A stretch of 64,000 nucleotides of DNA from Fuerstiella marisgermanici. Lineage in GTDB: Bacteria; Planctomycetota; Planctomycetia; Planctomycetales; Planctomycetaceae. Below are positions 44,353 through 55,251 of the stretch, one piece after another. Below the pieces are notes generated by a model. It did not search any database, had not been told where the DNA came from, and saw nothing but the letters and a program-made list of their open reading frames with translations. Every line of letters starts with the position of its first letter. Positions within the stretch are counted from its first letter, which is position 1. The position numbers and the translations under genes were made by a program. The DNA lies in the NCBI RefSeq assembly GCF_001983935.1, contig NZ_CP017641.1, positions 5,084,001-5,148,000 of the forward strand. The letters are read 5' to 3'.

Positions 44353-45698
44353 TGATCACAAAGAAATCTCTGCCTCGGCGCACGTTTCTGCGAGGACTCG
44401 GCGCGTCGGTTTCATTGCCGTTGTTGGACGCCATGATCCCATCCATGACGGCCGCCGCTCAAACCGTGGCCGCGCCGTCGAAACTGCGTCGCATTGGCTA
44501 CGTGTACATGCCGATGGGTTGCGACGTCACTCGATGGACGCCGCCGAACGCCAACACGCTGGAGGAACTTTCACCGACGCTTAGCCCGCTGGCGAAAGTG
44601 AAAGACAGCGTCACGGCAATCACGAATCTCGAATTGAAGAATGCCTACCCGGGCACGCACGCAACTTCGAATTCGGCCTTCCTGAGTGCCGTTACGGCGA
44701 AACGAACCGAAAGCACCGACTACTTTCTGGGCACCACCGTCGACCAAATTGCAGCGAGCACCATCGGCCAAAAAACTCAACTGCCGTCGCTTGAGCTGGC
44801 GATGGATTTACTGGCCACCGTCGGTCAGTGCGACAATGGCTACGCCTGTGTGTACCAGAACAACCTGTCGTGGTCATCACCGACGACGCCGCTGCCTGCG
44901 GAAGCTCACCCTCGTATCGTCTTCGAAACGCTGTTCGGCGAAGGCGGCAGCGTGGCTCAGCGGAAAGCCAATCTTGCCAAACGAGCCAGCTTGTTGGATT
45001 CGGTGACGGAAGAGATCACTCGGTTGAAGAACACGCTTGGGCCATCCGACCAAAACAAGCTAACTCAATATCTGGACTCCATCCGCGAAGTCGAACGCCG
45101 CATCCAGCAAGCTGAGTCCACCACATCCGATAACCCTCTCCCAGACCTCGACCGCCCCAAAGGCGTGCCCGCCGCCTACGCTGATCACGCGAAGCTGATG
45201 TTCGACCTGCAGTTGCTGGCATTTCAGGGCGACATCACGCGAGTGATCACCTTCCAGCTCGCACGAGAAACCAGTAACCGCACTTACCCCGAAGTCGGCG
45301 TCTCCGACCCTCATCACCCACTGACTCATCACGGCAACGACCCGGACAAAATTGCCAAGGTCGCAAAGATCAATCAGTTCCATGTGTCGCTGTTCGCCGA
45401 CTTTCTGGAAAAGATGCAGGCAACGCCTGAAGCCGACGGCACACTGCTGGATCATTCGCTGTATTTGTACGGCAGCGGCATGGGCAATCCGAACGTTCAC
45501 GATCACACAAACCTGCCCATCCTTGTGGCGGGCGGTGCCGCCGGAAACATGCGCGGCGGTCGACACATTCGTTACGACAAACCGACACCGCTGGCCAACC
45601 TGCACCTCACGTTGCTGAACAAAGCTGGCGTGAATCTCGATTCCTTCGCCGACAGTAACGGTCAGGTGGATGAGCTATTCGGCGCGTTGGATGTCTGA
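44349..45698 (+). CDS. DUF1552 family protein with twin-arginine signal
   Basis: 449 residues starting inside the stop of the DUF1592 gene (ATGA), i.e. translationally coupled. The N-terminus MMITKKSLPRRTFLRGLGAS is a Tat signal with the RRTFLRG motif, followed by a hydrophobic stretch and an AAA-like cleavage region. The rest is a soluble DUF1552 domain: YVYMPMGCDVTRWTPPNA, YPGTHATSNSAFLSAV, STDYFLGTTVDQIAAS, and a C-terminal YGSGMGNPNVHDHTNLPIL. A sulfatase-like/phosphoesterase-like fold has been suggested for the family; catalytic activity is not established. Exported folded, presumably with a cofactor, to act beside the DUF1592 partner. Confidence 0.93.
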   Translation: MMITKKSLPRRTFLRGLGASVSLPLLDAMIPSMTAAAQTVAAPSKLRRIGYVYMPMGCDVTRWTPPNANTLEELSPTLSPLAKVKDSVTAITNLELKNAYPGTHATSNSAFLSAVTAKRTESTDYFLGTTVDQIAASTIGQKTQLPSLELAMDLLATVGQCDNGYACVYQNNLSWSSPTTPLPAEAHPRIVFETLFGEGGSVAQRKANLAKRASLLDSVTEEITRLKNTLGPSDQNKLTQYLDSIREVERRIQQAESTTSDNPLPDLDRPKGVPAAYADHAKLMFDLQLLAFQGDITRVITFQLARETSNRTYPEVGVSDPHHPLTHHGNDPDKIAKVAKINQFHVSLFADFLEKMQATPEADGTLLDHSLYLYGSGMGNPNVHDHTNLPILVAGGAAGNMRGGRHIRYDKPTPLANLHLTLLNKAGVNLDSFADSNGQVDELFGALDV

Positions 45699-45756
45699 TG
45701 GCGAAGACGACCGTCGGCCCAGCCATCGACGACGGTGCGCAAATAATTCCAATAAT

Positions 45757-46818
45757 ATGCCCCTGCAATCCACCACATCTCAACAGCCAATTACCATCGG
45801 TAACCGGGAGCTCACCAGCCGTTTTTTTCTCGCGCCGCTGGCGGGCTACACGCATCATGCTTTTCGCGTCATGCTGCGGCGACTCGGCGGACTCGGGCTG
45901 GCGACGACCGACCTGGTGCAGGCTCAGATGTTGGTCTCACAAACTCGAAAATCCATGGAGCTGGTCGAAACCAGTCCGGAAGATCGCCCGCTTTCGGTGC
46001 AGATCTTTAGCGGCGTGACGGAACAACTGGTCCAGGCAGCGAAGTGGCTTGAAGACCATGGTTACGAAGGCATAGACATCAACATGGGCTGCCCGATGGC
46101 CAAGGTCAACGGTTCCGGTGGTGGAGCCCGTCTGATGTGCGACACCACCGGCGCGACGGAAATGGTGGGCCGCGTGATCGACGCCGTCGACCTGCCCGTT
46201 ACGGTGAAGATGCGACTTGGGTGGGATAACGAAAACCTGACCGCTCCCGAACTGGCCGCCGCCTTTGAGCAAATCGGAGTCGCCGCCGTGACGGTGCATG
46301 GGCGGACTCGACAGCAAGGCTTTCAGGGAACAGTCAACCGCGAAGGCATTCGTGAGACCGTTCAGGCTGTGAAGTCGATGCCGATCATTGCCAACGGTGA
46401 TGTCCGCAATTCAGACGAAGCATTTTCAATGCTGGACGAAACTGGCTGTGCCGCTGTGGCGATTGGCCGTGGAGCGATGCTCGACCCGTGGATCTTTCGC
46501 AAGCTGCGCGACATCGAACAGGGGATTACGCCGCACAAACCGACGGCAGATGAACAGGTTGCCTTTTTGTCGGATCACTTCCACCTGATGCGAGAACAAC
46601 ACGGTGACTACAGTTGCTTTCTGTTCCGCAAATTCGCGGCGTGGTATGGAGGTCGCCTGGGCATTCCGGAAGACCTGGAAGACCGCCTGCGCCGCTTCGA
46701 ATCGGCAGCCGAATTCGATTCATTGCTTAAAGAAATTCGTGCGAGGCACGGCGAGCGAGAATCAGAGATCGCAACGGCTCTGATCAAGGTTCCCAACGGG
46801 CCGGTCGAACACTGGTAG
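45757..46818 (+). CDS. dusB: tRNA-dihydrouridine synthase (DusB type)
   Basis: 353 residues from the ATG at 45757; an open frame begins earlier (45670) but overlaps the DUF1552 gene and lacks the conserved start. FMN-dependent TIM-barrel Dus pattern: LAPLAGYTHHAFRVMLRRLG, VQIFSGVTEQLVQAA, GIDINMGCPMAKVNGSGGGA, TVKMRLGWDN, VAAVTVHGRTRQQGFQG, PIIANGDV, AVAIGRGAMLDPWIF. The catalytic Cys is in INMGCPMAK. A C-terminal helical tRNA-binding domain follows. It reduces uridines in the D-loop of tRNA. It stands apart from translation genes here and is convergent with lhgO. Confidence 0.94.
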   Translation: MPLQSTTSQQPITIGNRELTSRFFLAPLAGYTHHAFRVMLRRLGGLGLATTDLVQAQMLVSQTRKSMELVETSPEDRPLSVQIFSGVTEQLVQAAKWLEDHGYEGIDINMGCPMAKVNGSGGGARLMCDTTGATEMVGRVIDAVDLPVTVKMRLGWDNENLTAPELAAAFEQIGVAAVTVHGRTRQQGFQGTVNREGIRETVQAVKSMPIIANGDVRNSDEAFSMLDETGCAAVAIGRGAMLDPWIFRKLRDIEQGITPHKPTADEQVAFLSDHFHLMREQHGDYSCFLFRKFAAWYGGRLGIPEDLEDRLRRFESAAEFDSLLKEIRARHGERESEIATALIKVPNGPVEHW

Positions 46819-46826
46819 GCAGTGCC

Positions 46827-48017
46827 TCACGGATACAATTGCTCCGTAATCAGCCGACCGATGTTCAATGACGCGGTTGCAGCCGGTGATGGAGCGTTGC
46901 ACACGTTTAGCACTCTGTCTTTCCGCAGGATCAGGAAGTCGTCGACCAGCTGTCCCTGCGGCGTCAACGCCTGAGCTCGCACGCCAGCGGGAGCGGCGAC
47001 CAAATGATCGGCTCGAATTTCCGGCACCAGCACCTGCAGCGCTTTCACAAAAGCGCCCTTCGACGCCGATCGCCACATTTCGCCAACGCCCATCTTCCAA
47101 TGGCGAAACGCCAATCGAAGGAAGCCAGAATAGGTAAGCGATTCCCACAAGTCGCGTGGGCTGATCTTCCCCCACGAATAGCCTTCTCGCGCCAGGGCCA
47201 GCACAGCATTCGGACCACATTCAACTCCACCGTGAATCATGCGAGTGAAGTGGACGCCCAGGAACGGGAACTGAGGATCGGGCACCGGATAGATCAGCGA
47301 TCGACAAAGATGCTCGGCCTCCGGCTTCAGCACGAAGTATTCGCCACGAAACGGAACAATCCGCTCCTTCATTTGCTGACCAGACATTTGCGCGACGCGA
47401 TCACTAAACAACCCCGTGCAATTGACAACCTGAGCCGCTTCGATGGCCCCTGCTGATGTCGTCACGGTGACGGAATCTGTGGATTGTCGAATGCCGGTCA
47501 CACGGCAGCCGAGTCGAATTTCTGCGCCTTGTTGCTGCAGGACTTCGGCCAGTTTCATACAGACGCCAGGATAATCGACGATGCCCGATCCCGGAACGTG
47601 AATGGCTTTGATGCCAGCCACGTGAGGTTCCAGTTCCTTCAGCCGATCGACGCCAATCATCTCACAGCGAACGCCGTTTTCCTGGCCGCGACCGTAGATG
47701 CGTTCGAGAGCCGGAAGCTGGCTTTCATGAGTGGCAACAATCACCTTGCCGGTTTGCTTCCATGCGATGCCGTGTTCGTTGCAAAACTCTTCCAATGCCA
47801 CCTTTCCGTCGCGACAGTTGGTGGCTCGCAACGAACCCGGTTTGTAGTAGATGCCCGAATGGATCACGCCGGAATTGCGGCCAGTCTGGTGAGCGGCCAG
47901 CTTGTCCTCCTTCTCCAGCAGCACGATTTTTTTCTGCGGATGCTGCCTGGAAATCTGCCATGCGGTTGCGAGTCCTATTACTCCGCCACCAAGGACGGCT
48001 ACATCATATCTGAACAT
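46827..48017 (-). CDS. lhgO: L-2-hydroxyglutarate oxidase LhgO (FAD dependent)
   Basis: 396 residues. An N-terminal FAD dinucleotide-binding motif ([20 protein letters not shown]) is followed by the LhgO signature ([20 protein letters not shown]), [72 protein letters not shown] and the C-terminal [14 protein letters not shown]. It oxidises L-2-hydroxyglutarate to 2-oxoglutarate, passing electrons to the quinone pool or oxygen. It is convergent with dusB, only 8 bp between stops. Start ATG at 48017 sits directly at the FAD motif. The divergent gap to the phosphofructokinase end shows no gene. Confidence 0.94.
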   Translation of the reverse strand: MFRYDVAVLGGGVIGLATAWQISRQHPQKKIVLLEKEDKLAAHQTGRNSGVIHSGIYYKPGSLRATNCRDGKVALEEFCNEHGIAWKQTGKVIVATHESQLPALERIYGRGQENGVRCEMIGVDRLKELEPHVAGIKAIHVPGSGIVDYPGVCMKLAEVLQQQGAEIRLGCRVTGIRQSTDSVTVTTSAGAIEAAQVVNCTGLFSDRVAQMSGQQMKERIVPFRGEYFVLKPEAEHLCRSLIYPVPDPQFPFLGVHFTRMIHGGVECGPNAVLALAREGYSWGKISPRDLWESLTYSGFLRLAFRHWKMGVGEMWRSASKGAFVKALQVLVPEIRADHLVAAPAGVRAQALTPQGQLVDDFLILRKDRVLNVCNAPSPAATASLNIGRLITEQLYP

Positions 48018-48239
48018 TCTTAACTTGCTTATCGGCTTACAAAAAACGGCTGGAGGTCAAGCATTTCAAACGAAGTTCTACGGGCGTGACGGGGTCGAGT
48101 CCAGTTGAAGCTGAACCCGCATTTGCCGCCGTGGGTATGCGCAAGCAGCACGGTATTGAGACAAAGGCACATGCACGAAGATGCCACCATCACTGATCAC
48201 TTGGCTGGTGCAAGGACTGCTTTCTTTTGTGAAGAACCG

Positions 48240-49613
48240 TCACACGTACCGAATCCGTTTCCGCATATCCGTATTCATGCTCTGGTACCGAGTTGAAAGG
48301 TTGCCAGGACTGAACAGTTCGGCACGCATGAATTCCATGTCGTCGGCACCAATCGCGTTGGTGAAGATTGTCTTCAGGTACTCTTCGCCGAATTCCGACG
48401 GCTGCATGCGATTTTCGTCGTACATGCTGGAATGAACACAGCGGGCGTGAATTTCACCCCACTGATCACGCAGCTTGTTCGCCGACAGCGACGACACCAC
48501 AAATCCTGCACGTGGACTGTACTGCAACGTGGCGACGGCGTTGTTGGCGCCGGCAACAAGCATTTCGACCGCCTTGCCGCCCAGTTGAGCTGCGTAGAAA
48601 CGGTCAAACTGAATCGGCCGACCTCCGCGCTGAGTGTGTCCCACTTTTCTGGTGAATATTGACGACGATGCTGTTTCATGAGTGCGGATCTTCGTGAAGA
48701 ATTCTCCCTCAATCCGCTCCGCCAGGATTTCATGCAAAGCATCTGCGGCGCCGCTATAACGTATGTTGCCGGCCGGGTCGTAACTGGGCGTGGACGCTCC
48801 CAGCTCTTTCCCGTCCAGTGTCTTCACACCCTCACCCACGACAATCACCACGTTGCGTTGCAGTTCGTAGATCTGCCGCACGCGTTGTTCCAGTTGGTCG
48901 ATGTCGACGGCGACTTCCGGAATCAGAATCAAATCGGGCTGACCGTAGGCGGCTCCCAGCGCGATGTAGCCAGACTGCCGCCCCATCACCTCCACAATGC
49001 CGATCCGACGGTGACTTTCCGCCGTGCTGCGCAACCGCTGAACGCATTGAGCCACCACAAACACGGCAGTCGCGTAGCCCGGCGTGGCGTAGTTGATGAT
49101 GTCTTCCAGATCCAGATGCGGGCGAGAACAATTCAGCTGTTCGATGTAGCCGCACTTGGTCGTGGCTTCTGTTCGCACCCAGTCGTTGGGTTCGTGCAAA
49201 TAGTTCAGGCCGAGATCGTTGTCGATCGTTTTGGGGGCCAGCACGCACGGGACAAAATCGGCAAGCGGCTGCATTCCGTTAATCGTGCCGTCGCCGCCAA
49301 TGCAGATCAGACCGTCCAGTTGCAGTCGCTGCAGGCTCTGCTTGACGGTCGCAATCTGGTCCGTCTTTGGATCCACGTAGGTACGCGACGAACCGATCAA
49401 TGTGCCGCCGAGGCACGGGTTGAGTTCAGGAATGCTGGTATAAAGCGGATTCAGGCAAACGTGAGCCACCTTTTCATCCATCAGACCGGCGTAGCCCCGC
49501 ATAATGCCGACGACGGTAATTCCCTGAGAGTTCGCTCGCTCAACAGCCCCATAAATGGTGGCGTTTAGAGCGGGCGTATCACCACCGGCAGTCAGTATTC
49601 CAATTCGTTTCAT
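48240..49613 (-). CDS. 6-phosphofructokinase-family enzyme with unusual insertion
   Basis: 457 residues from the ATG at 49613; the earlier ATG at 49658 adds nothing conserved. PFK landmarks: ILTAGGDTPALNATIYGAVE, GIMRGYAGLM, GGTLIGSSRTY, CIGGDGTINGMQPL, APKTIDNDL, VEVMGRQSGYIALGAAYGQ, ILIPE, GHTQRGGRP. The phosphate-donor site reads GGDGT (Gly, typical of ATP use) but PKTIDND has the Lys usual in PPi enzymes, so the donor is ambiguous. About 35 extra residues (rich in Cys, His, Asn) separate TIDNDL from the TPGYATAV helix. Length exceeds the 320-residue classical type, fitting the longer group. Reaction: fructose-6-phosphate to fructose-1,6-bisphosphate. It stands alone, not with glycolytic genes. 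Confidence 0.88.
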   Translation of the reverse strand: MKRIGILTAGGDTPALNATIYGAVERANSQGITVVGIMRGYAGLMDEKVAHVCLNPLYTSIPELNPCLGGTLIGSSRTYVDPKTDQIATVKQSLQRLQLDGLICIGGDGTINGMQPLADFVPCVLAPKTIDNDLGLNYLHEPNDWVRTEATTKCGYIEQLNCSRPHLDLEDIINYATPGYATAVFVVAQCVQRLRSTAESHRRIGIVEVMGRQSGYIALGAAYGQPDLILIPEVAVDIDQLEQRVRQIYELQRNVVIVVGEGVKTLDGKELGASTPSYDPAGNIRYSGAADALHEILAERIEGEFFTKIRTHETASSSIFTRKVGHTQRGGRPIQFDRFYAAQLGGKAVEMLVAGANNAVATLQYSPRAGFVVSSLSANKLRDQWGEIHARCVHSSMYDENRMQPSEFGEEYLKTIFTNAIGADDMEFMRAELFSPGNLSTRYQSMNTDMRKRIRYV

Positions 49614-49863
49614 CGTCCGCTTTCTTTCAAACATCCTTCGTCCCTGAAAGACGGTCATTTTCGCGAATTGACCGATTTGTCGAGCCTGCCAGGGCGGAAT
49701 TCCGCATCAGAAGACCAAATACGACGAATCCGCAGCATCCGCGTTCTGCGGTTCAGGAAATGTCCCATGCTCAACCGCCCGGGCGGATTGAATTGCCGTG
49801 GCCGGATTCTACCATGCGATACTAAACCGATACTTTCGTTACATTTGCATGAGGAATAAAACT

Positions 49864-50958
<1,095 letters not shown>

Positions 50959-51053
50959 GGGCTGACGTAGTAGTTCATGGGCACCGTGCGACCATCTCGA
51001 CAAAATCGACCCAATAGGCGTGCCACGTCAGTGCGTTTGCCGCGCCAGCGGGT

Positions 51054-51070
51054 CGAGGGCCGTGCCCTCG
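51054..51070. terminator. Hairpin between convergent genes, next to the DUF1549 stop
   Basis: CGAGGGC-CGT-GCCCTCG, a perfect 7-bp stem directly after the stop codon of the DUF1549 gene (51071). No T run; it could serve either direction. Confidence 0.45.
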
Positions 51071-53545
51071 TCAGTGGTTGAACAGAAACTCGCGGCTGCT
51101 GAGGATGCCCCATGTGATGTCTTCCAGCAGTTCGCGCTTCTGTTCCGGATTGGCTTCGGACAGCAGCTTCAGCATCGCGGTCTTTTCGTGTTCCTTCGGG
51201 TAGCGAGACAGCGACGACAGGAACAATTCATCCAGCATGGCCGACTGGTCATCCGTGAATTGCTCAAGTAACTTCTGTAACCGATTGTCTTTGGCCGACA
51301 GCTTGCCGTTGATGGTGTTGCCGTTGGAAATGTGCAGCACCTGCACCATGCTCGGTTCGTCGCTGCGTTCACACTCGCATGTGATGCGTCGCTGATTACG
51401 GCCAAACGTTTGCAGGAAGTATGACTGCACGGCCGAATCGTACAGCTGAATGGCTCGAGTCCCCTTCGGATAGAAATCGGTGTCACGAATATCAGCCCCC
51501 GGGAAGGCGATCTTGTTGAATTCACTATCGACGCCGGTCACCTGTGATATTGCATCGAGCAACACTTCGGCCATCAGTCGTTTCGGATAGTAGCGAGAGT
51601 AATACCGCTTATCGCCGTCGTTCGATTTAAGCGGTTCACTGCTGCGTTGATAGGTTTCTGATTGCAGAATCTGCCGCATCAGTGCCTTCAGGTCGTAACC
51701 CTGATCCACCAGATAGCTGGCCGCTGCATCTAACAATTCCTCATTGCTGGCAGGATTCGATGCGCGCATGTCGTCCACCTGCTCCACCAAGCCGGCCCCC
51801 ATAAAGTTACGCCAGACGCGATTGGTGATCGAACGAGCAAACAGTTCATTTTGTGGCGACACCAACCATTCCGCCAGATACTCGCGGCGGTCTCGTTCAC
51901 TGTCGAAGGCCAGCGGTTCCGCGTCCAGCGGTGTTGGTGGTTGAGGCTTGCCGGTGCGTGGCTGGATCAGTTCGCCTGTGGAAACCGTTACCAACGTGCG
52001 CTTGCCGTCGCCGTTGCGAGGATCGCCGCCCCAGCCTTTGGCTCGCACACGTGAGAACAGATTCGCGAAGCTGTAGTATTGGTCGTTGGTCCACTTTTCG
52101 AGCGGGTGGTTGTGACACTTCGCGCAGCCGATCGACAAACCCAGAAACGCCTGACTCACGTTTTCCGCCATGTCTTCCGGCGCTTGGTGCAACGCGTAGA
52201 AGTTGGTCGCTCCGTTTTCGATACTGGATCCTTTGGCAGTGACGACTTCACGCACAAACTGATCCCAGGGCGTATTGGCCGCCACATGATCGTGAATCCA
52301 GGCGTAGTACGACTTCACCGCATCGGGCCGCAACAGTGTGCCGTTGATCATTAGCAGGTCAGACCAATGATACGACCAGTAGTCGACGAACTCCGACCGC
52401 GCTAACAGGCTTTCAATCAGAGCATCTCGCTTGGCAGGCGAACCATCGTTGATGAATTCGCGAACCTCGGTTGACGTGGGCAGCGTTCCAATTGAGTCCA
52501 GAAACGCGCGGCGGATAAACACTTCATCCGTGGAGTGCGCTGATGGCTTCAGGTTTAATCTGCGAAGCTGCTTCAATACAAGATCGTCGATGAAGTTGCG
52601 TCGGCCAGCCAGCAGATACGTGTCCGGAGAAACCTGCTGCTCAAAGGGCGAAGTGATGCGACCGATCACGATTCGGCTGCCAAACCACGCCGTTACCGCT
52701 CCTTCGCCCGGACCGATGACGGTTGCGACACCCGCTTCATCAACCGTCGCAACAGCTTCGTTGGCGGACGTGAATTTTGCCCATTGAGTCACGTCTTCGA
52801 CTCGACCGTCAGAATACTGAGCTCGCACAATCAGCGGCTGGACCTGTCCCTTCTTAAGCGTGACTTGTTTGGGAAGGATCTCCAGACTCAGCAATCGTGC
52901 ATCGGCCTCTGAAGGTGCCTGCGCGCCGTCAGCGATCCATTCTGAGATAACTTGATAGTGTCGCGAGCCTTCTTCCAATCGCTTGCCGCCTTTATGAGGC
53001 ACAGCGGCGGTCGGCTTGGTCAGTAGCAGACTCTGCGCCGGTTCTACCAGATCGGTTCGACGCCCCAGTTGCTGCGTTGTAATACAAAAGTGATCGCGAT
53101 CAGGGTCGTAGCCGTGCAACGAAAGCCGAAAGCCTCCCTTACCCGCCAGGGCACCATGGCACGCTCCGCTATTGCAGCCCTGTTTCGCCAGGATGGCCTG
53201 CACGTGATTTCGAAACGTCCAGTGAAACCGTTTGCTCATGCCGGTCACAGTGACGGGGGCAGTCGCGACTTCTTTGTCGCCACCAAACGCTCGCACGGTC
53301 GTCTGACCGTCGCCGACAGGCACGACAGTTTGACCTTCAACGCGCACGATCGATTCATCGTCCGATCGCAGCTTAGCGCCATTTTTTAACGGACCGGTCG
53401 CTGTCGCGCCGTCAAACTCTTCAATCAGCAAACGGTGCTGAGCTTCTCTGCCGTCCAGATGCAATTCGGCGGGAAGAATGCGAATGTCCTGCGCACCGGC
53501 GATTGAGGTCAGCACGCTGCAAAAGAAAATGGCGCGTATCGTCAT
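51071..53545 (-). CDS. Secreted DUF1549/DUF1553 cytochrome-like protein with Ig-like domain
   Basis: 824 residues from the ATG at 53545. Signal peptide MTIRAIFFCSVLTSIAGA. An N-terminal BIG2-like region is followed by the haem-type CxxCH-like GCNSGACHG near residue 120 (KQGCNSGACHGALAGKG). A second Ig-like segment comes next (PKQVTLKKGQVQPLIVRAQY), then DUF1549 (DEVFIRRAFLDSIGTLPT) and a second haem-like motif GCAKCHNHPLEKWTNDQYY. DUF1553 (FARSITNRVWRNFMGAGLVEQ, DMRASNPASNEELLDAAASYL, ESYQRSSEPL) finishes the protein. These planctomycete proteins are predicted periplasmic cytochromes with unknown substrate, often partnered with DUF1501 proteins, none of which is next to it here. Confidence 0.93.
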   Translation of the reverse strand: MTIRAIFFCSVLTSIAGAQDIRILPAELHLDGREAQHRLLIEEFDGATATGPLKNGAKLRSDDESIVRVEGQTVVPVGDGQTTVRAFGGDKEVATAPVTVTGMSKRFHWTFRNHVQAILAKQGCNSGACHGALAGKGGFRLSLHGYDPDRDHFCITTQQLGRRTDLVEPAQSLLLTKPTAAVPHKGGKRLEEGSRHYQVISEWIADGAQAPSEADARLLSLEILPKQVTLKKGQVQPLIVRAQYSDGRVEDVTQWAKFTSANEAVATVDEAGVATVIGPGEGAVTAWFGSRIVIGRITSPFEQQVSPDTYLLAGRRNFIDDLVLKQLRRLNLKPSAHSTDEVFIRRAFLDSIGTLPTSTEVREFINDGSPAKRDALIESLLARSEFVDYWSYHWSDLLMINGTLLRPDAVKSYYAWIHDHVAANTPWDQFVREVVTAKGSSIENGATNFYALHQAPEDMAENVSQAFLGLSIGCAKCHNHPLEKWTNDQYYSFANLFSRVRAKGWGGDPRNGDGKRTLVTVSTGELIQPRTGKPQPPTPLDAEPLAFDSERDRREYLAEWLVSPQNELFARSITNRVWRNFMGAGLVEQVDDMRASNPASNEELLDAAASYLVDQGYDLKALMRQILQSETYQRSSEPLKSNDGDKRYYSRYYPKRLMAEVLLDAISQVTGVDSEFNKIAFPGADIRDTDFYPKGTRAIQLYDSAVQSYFLQTFGRNQRRITCECERSDEPSMVQVLHISNGNTINGKLSAKDNRLQKLLEQFTDDQSAMLDELFLSSLSRYPKEHEKTAMLKLLSEANPEQKRELLEDITWGILSSREFLFNH

Positions 53546-53847
53546 GAGTTCATTCTGCGAAAAATCCAAGCGTCATCCTGAGGCGGTCGGTCCATCATAA
53601 CCACAAGTTCACCGCGCGTCAGCCAGCCACGCCGGCACATCAAATCAAATTGACAACACTCAGTTTCACTCCGAACACACTTCCGGACGGCATTCCCACC
53701 GCACCGGAACACCATAAAGCCCTTCACAGTAACACTTTACAATCACACGAGACAGATCGGCACAAAACGTGAAGTATGTAAGCATCGACGCTCATGACGG
53801 CGTCTTCAAACTTGCCTCAATCCGCTCAAGACGAAAAGGACGGAACA

Positions 53848-54588
53848 ATGCCCCGCACACTGTTTTCCGCTATGGCCGTTTTTGCTTTCAGCTTTGCAAT
53901 GCCCGCCACCTCTTCCGCCAACGACATCGTGGACTTTCTGCGATCGATCTCTGGCCCTTCGCAGACTCATCACCGCCATGCGAACGTCAGGAGTGCGGAC
54001 CGCGGTCGCCATGACCACGATCATCGCACCAAGGTGATTCCGGTCAGCAGCCGCCGATCGCCCGGGCGCGATATTCACCGACACGATGACCACCGGCGCG
54101 ACGACCACGGACGCCACGGCATTCGCCACGATTTCGATCGCCGTAGCCCAAGCCGGTACCGATCGTCACGCCCGATCAGCATTCGACGCCCTGGCGTTTC
54201 GTTCAGCGTCAGCCTTGGCAGCAATGTGGTTCCACCACCACCCGTGATTGCGGTGCCCGCCGGACCAACATTCGGTAGCTTTGCTCATCTGCCACATCCA
54301 ATCGGCAGTATCGTGACTTGCCCCGTGCCGATCGAAACCTGCGTCCGAATCAAAGGCGTTCGTCGAATTGCACCGGGAGCGATTCCGGTCGTCGTCGCCG
54401 TGCGGAGTCCTCACATCGGCCAGCACGGCAGCTGCGTAGAAGAAGTTGCTTACGTTGAAGTTCTTGTTCCGCCGTGCCCGCTTCGTGGAGCAAAAGTGTC
54501 TCGATGCGGCACAAAAATCCGGTTGGACTACGGTGGCCACGACATCAATATCGTCTCCCGCGACGGTCTTGTCGAAATCAACTACTAA
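53848..54588 (+). CDS. Secreted His/Arg/Asp-rich hypothetical protein
   Basis: 246 residues from the ATG at 53848, preceded by AAAGGACGGA-type ribosome site; a frame from 53794 is longer but lacks a signal at its start. Signal peptide MPRTLFSAMAVFAFSFAMPA, cleaved near SSANDI. Residues about 40-110 form a low-complexity, His-rich stretch of short HDxHR/HRHDDHRRDDHGRHG-like repeats, followed by a folded C-terminal part with PVPIETCVRIKGVRRIAPG, QHGSCVEEVAYVEVLVPPC and DYGGHDINIVSRDGLVEI. Four Cys in the latter could form disulfides. His density suggests metal binding, but no family is recognised. The dispersed 80-bp-family repeat follows directly after the stop. Confidence 0.7.
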   Translation: MPRTLFSAMAVFAFSFAMPATSSANDIVDFLRSISGPSQTHHRHANVRSADRGRHDHDHRTKVIPVSSRRSPGRDIHRHDDHRRDDHGRHGIRHDFDRRSPSRYRSSRPISIRRPGVSFSVSLGSNVVPPPPVIAVPAGPTFGSFAHLPHPIGSIVTCPVPIETCVRIKGVRRIAPGAIPVVVAVRSPHIGQHGSCVEEVAYVEVLVPPCPLRGAKVSRCGTKIRLDYGGHDINIVSRDGLVEINY

Positions 54589-54589
54589 G

Positions 54590-54678
54590 CCGGGGCGTCC
54601 CGGCGGACGGTTGGCGTGGTGGTCGGGATACGTTTTGAAAGCTGAAGCGCCAGCGGTGCTCCCGCTGGTCGCTGGGGG
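54590..54678 (+). repeat. Solo copy of the 80-bp repeat family
   Basis: CGGCGG-ACGGTTGGCGTGGTGG, a 20-base spacer, then GCTGAAGCGCCAGCGGTG and a CTCCCGCTGGTCGCTGGGGG tail, in the same order and spacing as the array at 37921-38366. It sits in the convergent gap after the His-rich protein gene. Confidence 0.8.
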
Positions 54679-54765
54679 CGTGGGTTGATCGACGTAGAGC
54701 CGATCAACTTCTGCGATTGACCGACAGGAGGAGCGTTGGCTCCCCGATGGACGTTCCGTCCCGCC

Positions 54766-55251
54766 TCATCCGTTGGCCGAATACTTCTCCGCAAACTCCA
54801 GCACCAACGCGTCGACAATTTCGACCAGGTCGCCAACTTCCGCTTCTTTTAGAAAGCGGAAGTTGCTGCGATTAAGGGCTTCCTTATTGCGGATCGTGCC
54901 TTTTGTTGTGACCTCAAGAATATGAGTGTCTGAAAAAGGGCGGACCAACATTTCCAGGCGGCTATACAGATTGCGATTGTTGCCAGCCACGAGGTTAATG
55001 TCGTCGCGAGTAATACGAGCCCCCCAGCCGTCTTCGTTCATCACGGTTGAATACTCAAAGCCCGGGAAGTGGTCACACAGCTTCTTCAGGCAGCCTTCGA
55101 TGTGCTCGCTAACGGAAATGCGCAGGCTGGAATGCAGGTTCCGCAGGTCTTCAACGGTCTCCTTTTGTTGTCCGGCCGCCTCGCCTTCCGCGTCTCGCGC
55201 TTTTTGGCCGCGGCTGATAGCCTTCTGCAGGCGTTCTTCAAAATCTGACAT
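54766..55251 (-). CDS. Conserved-looking hypothetical protein, soluble alpha/beta
   Basis: 161 residues from the ATG at 55251 (the frame continues to 55368 without a domain). The N-terminal ~55 residues form a coiled-coil-like helix (SDFEERLQKAISRGQKARDA, ETVEDLRNLHSSLRISVSEH); the rest has strands WGARITRDDINLVAG, YSRLEMLVRPFSD, HILEVTTKGTIRN and closes with a helix DLVEIVDALVLEFAEKYS. The helix-then-five-strand layout is like a small phage/chaperone-type domain, but no family is recognised. It is convergent with the His-rich gene and lies just before pgk on the opposite strand. Confidence 0.62.
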   Translation of the reverse strand: MSDFEERLQKAISRGQKARDAEGEAAGQQKETVEDLRNLHSSLRISVSEHIEGCLKKLCDHFPGFEYSTVMNEDGWGARITRDDINLVAGNNRNLYSRLEMLVRPFSDTHILEVTTKGTIRNKEALNRSNFRFLKEAEVGDLVEIVDALVLEFAEKYSANG

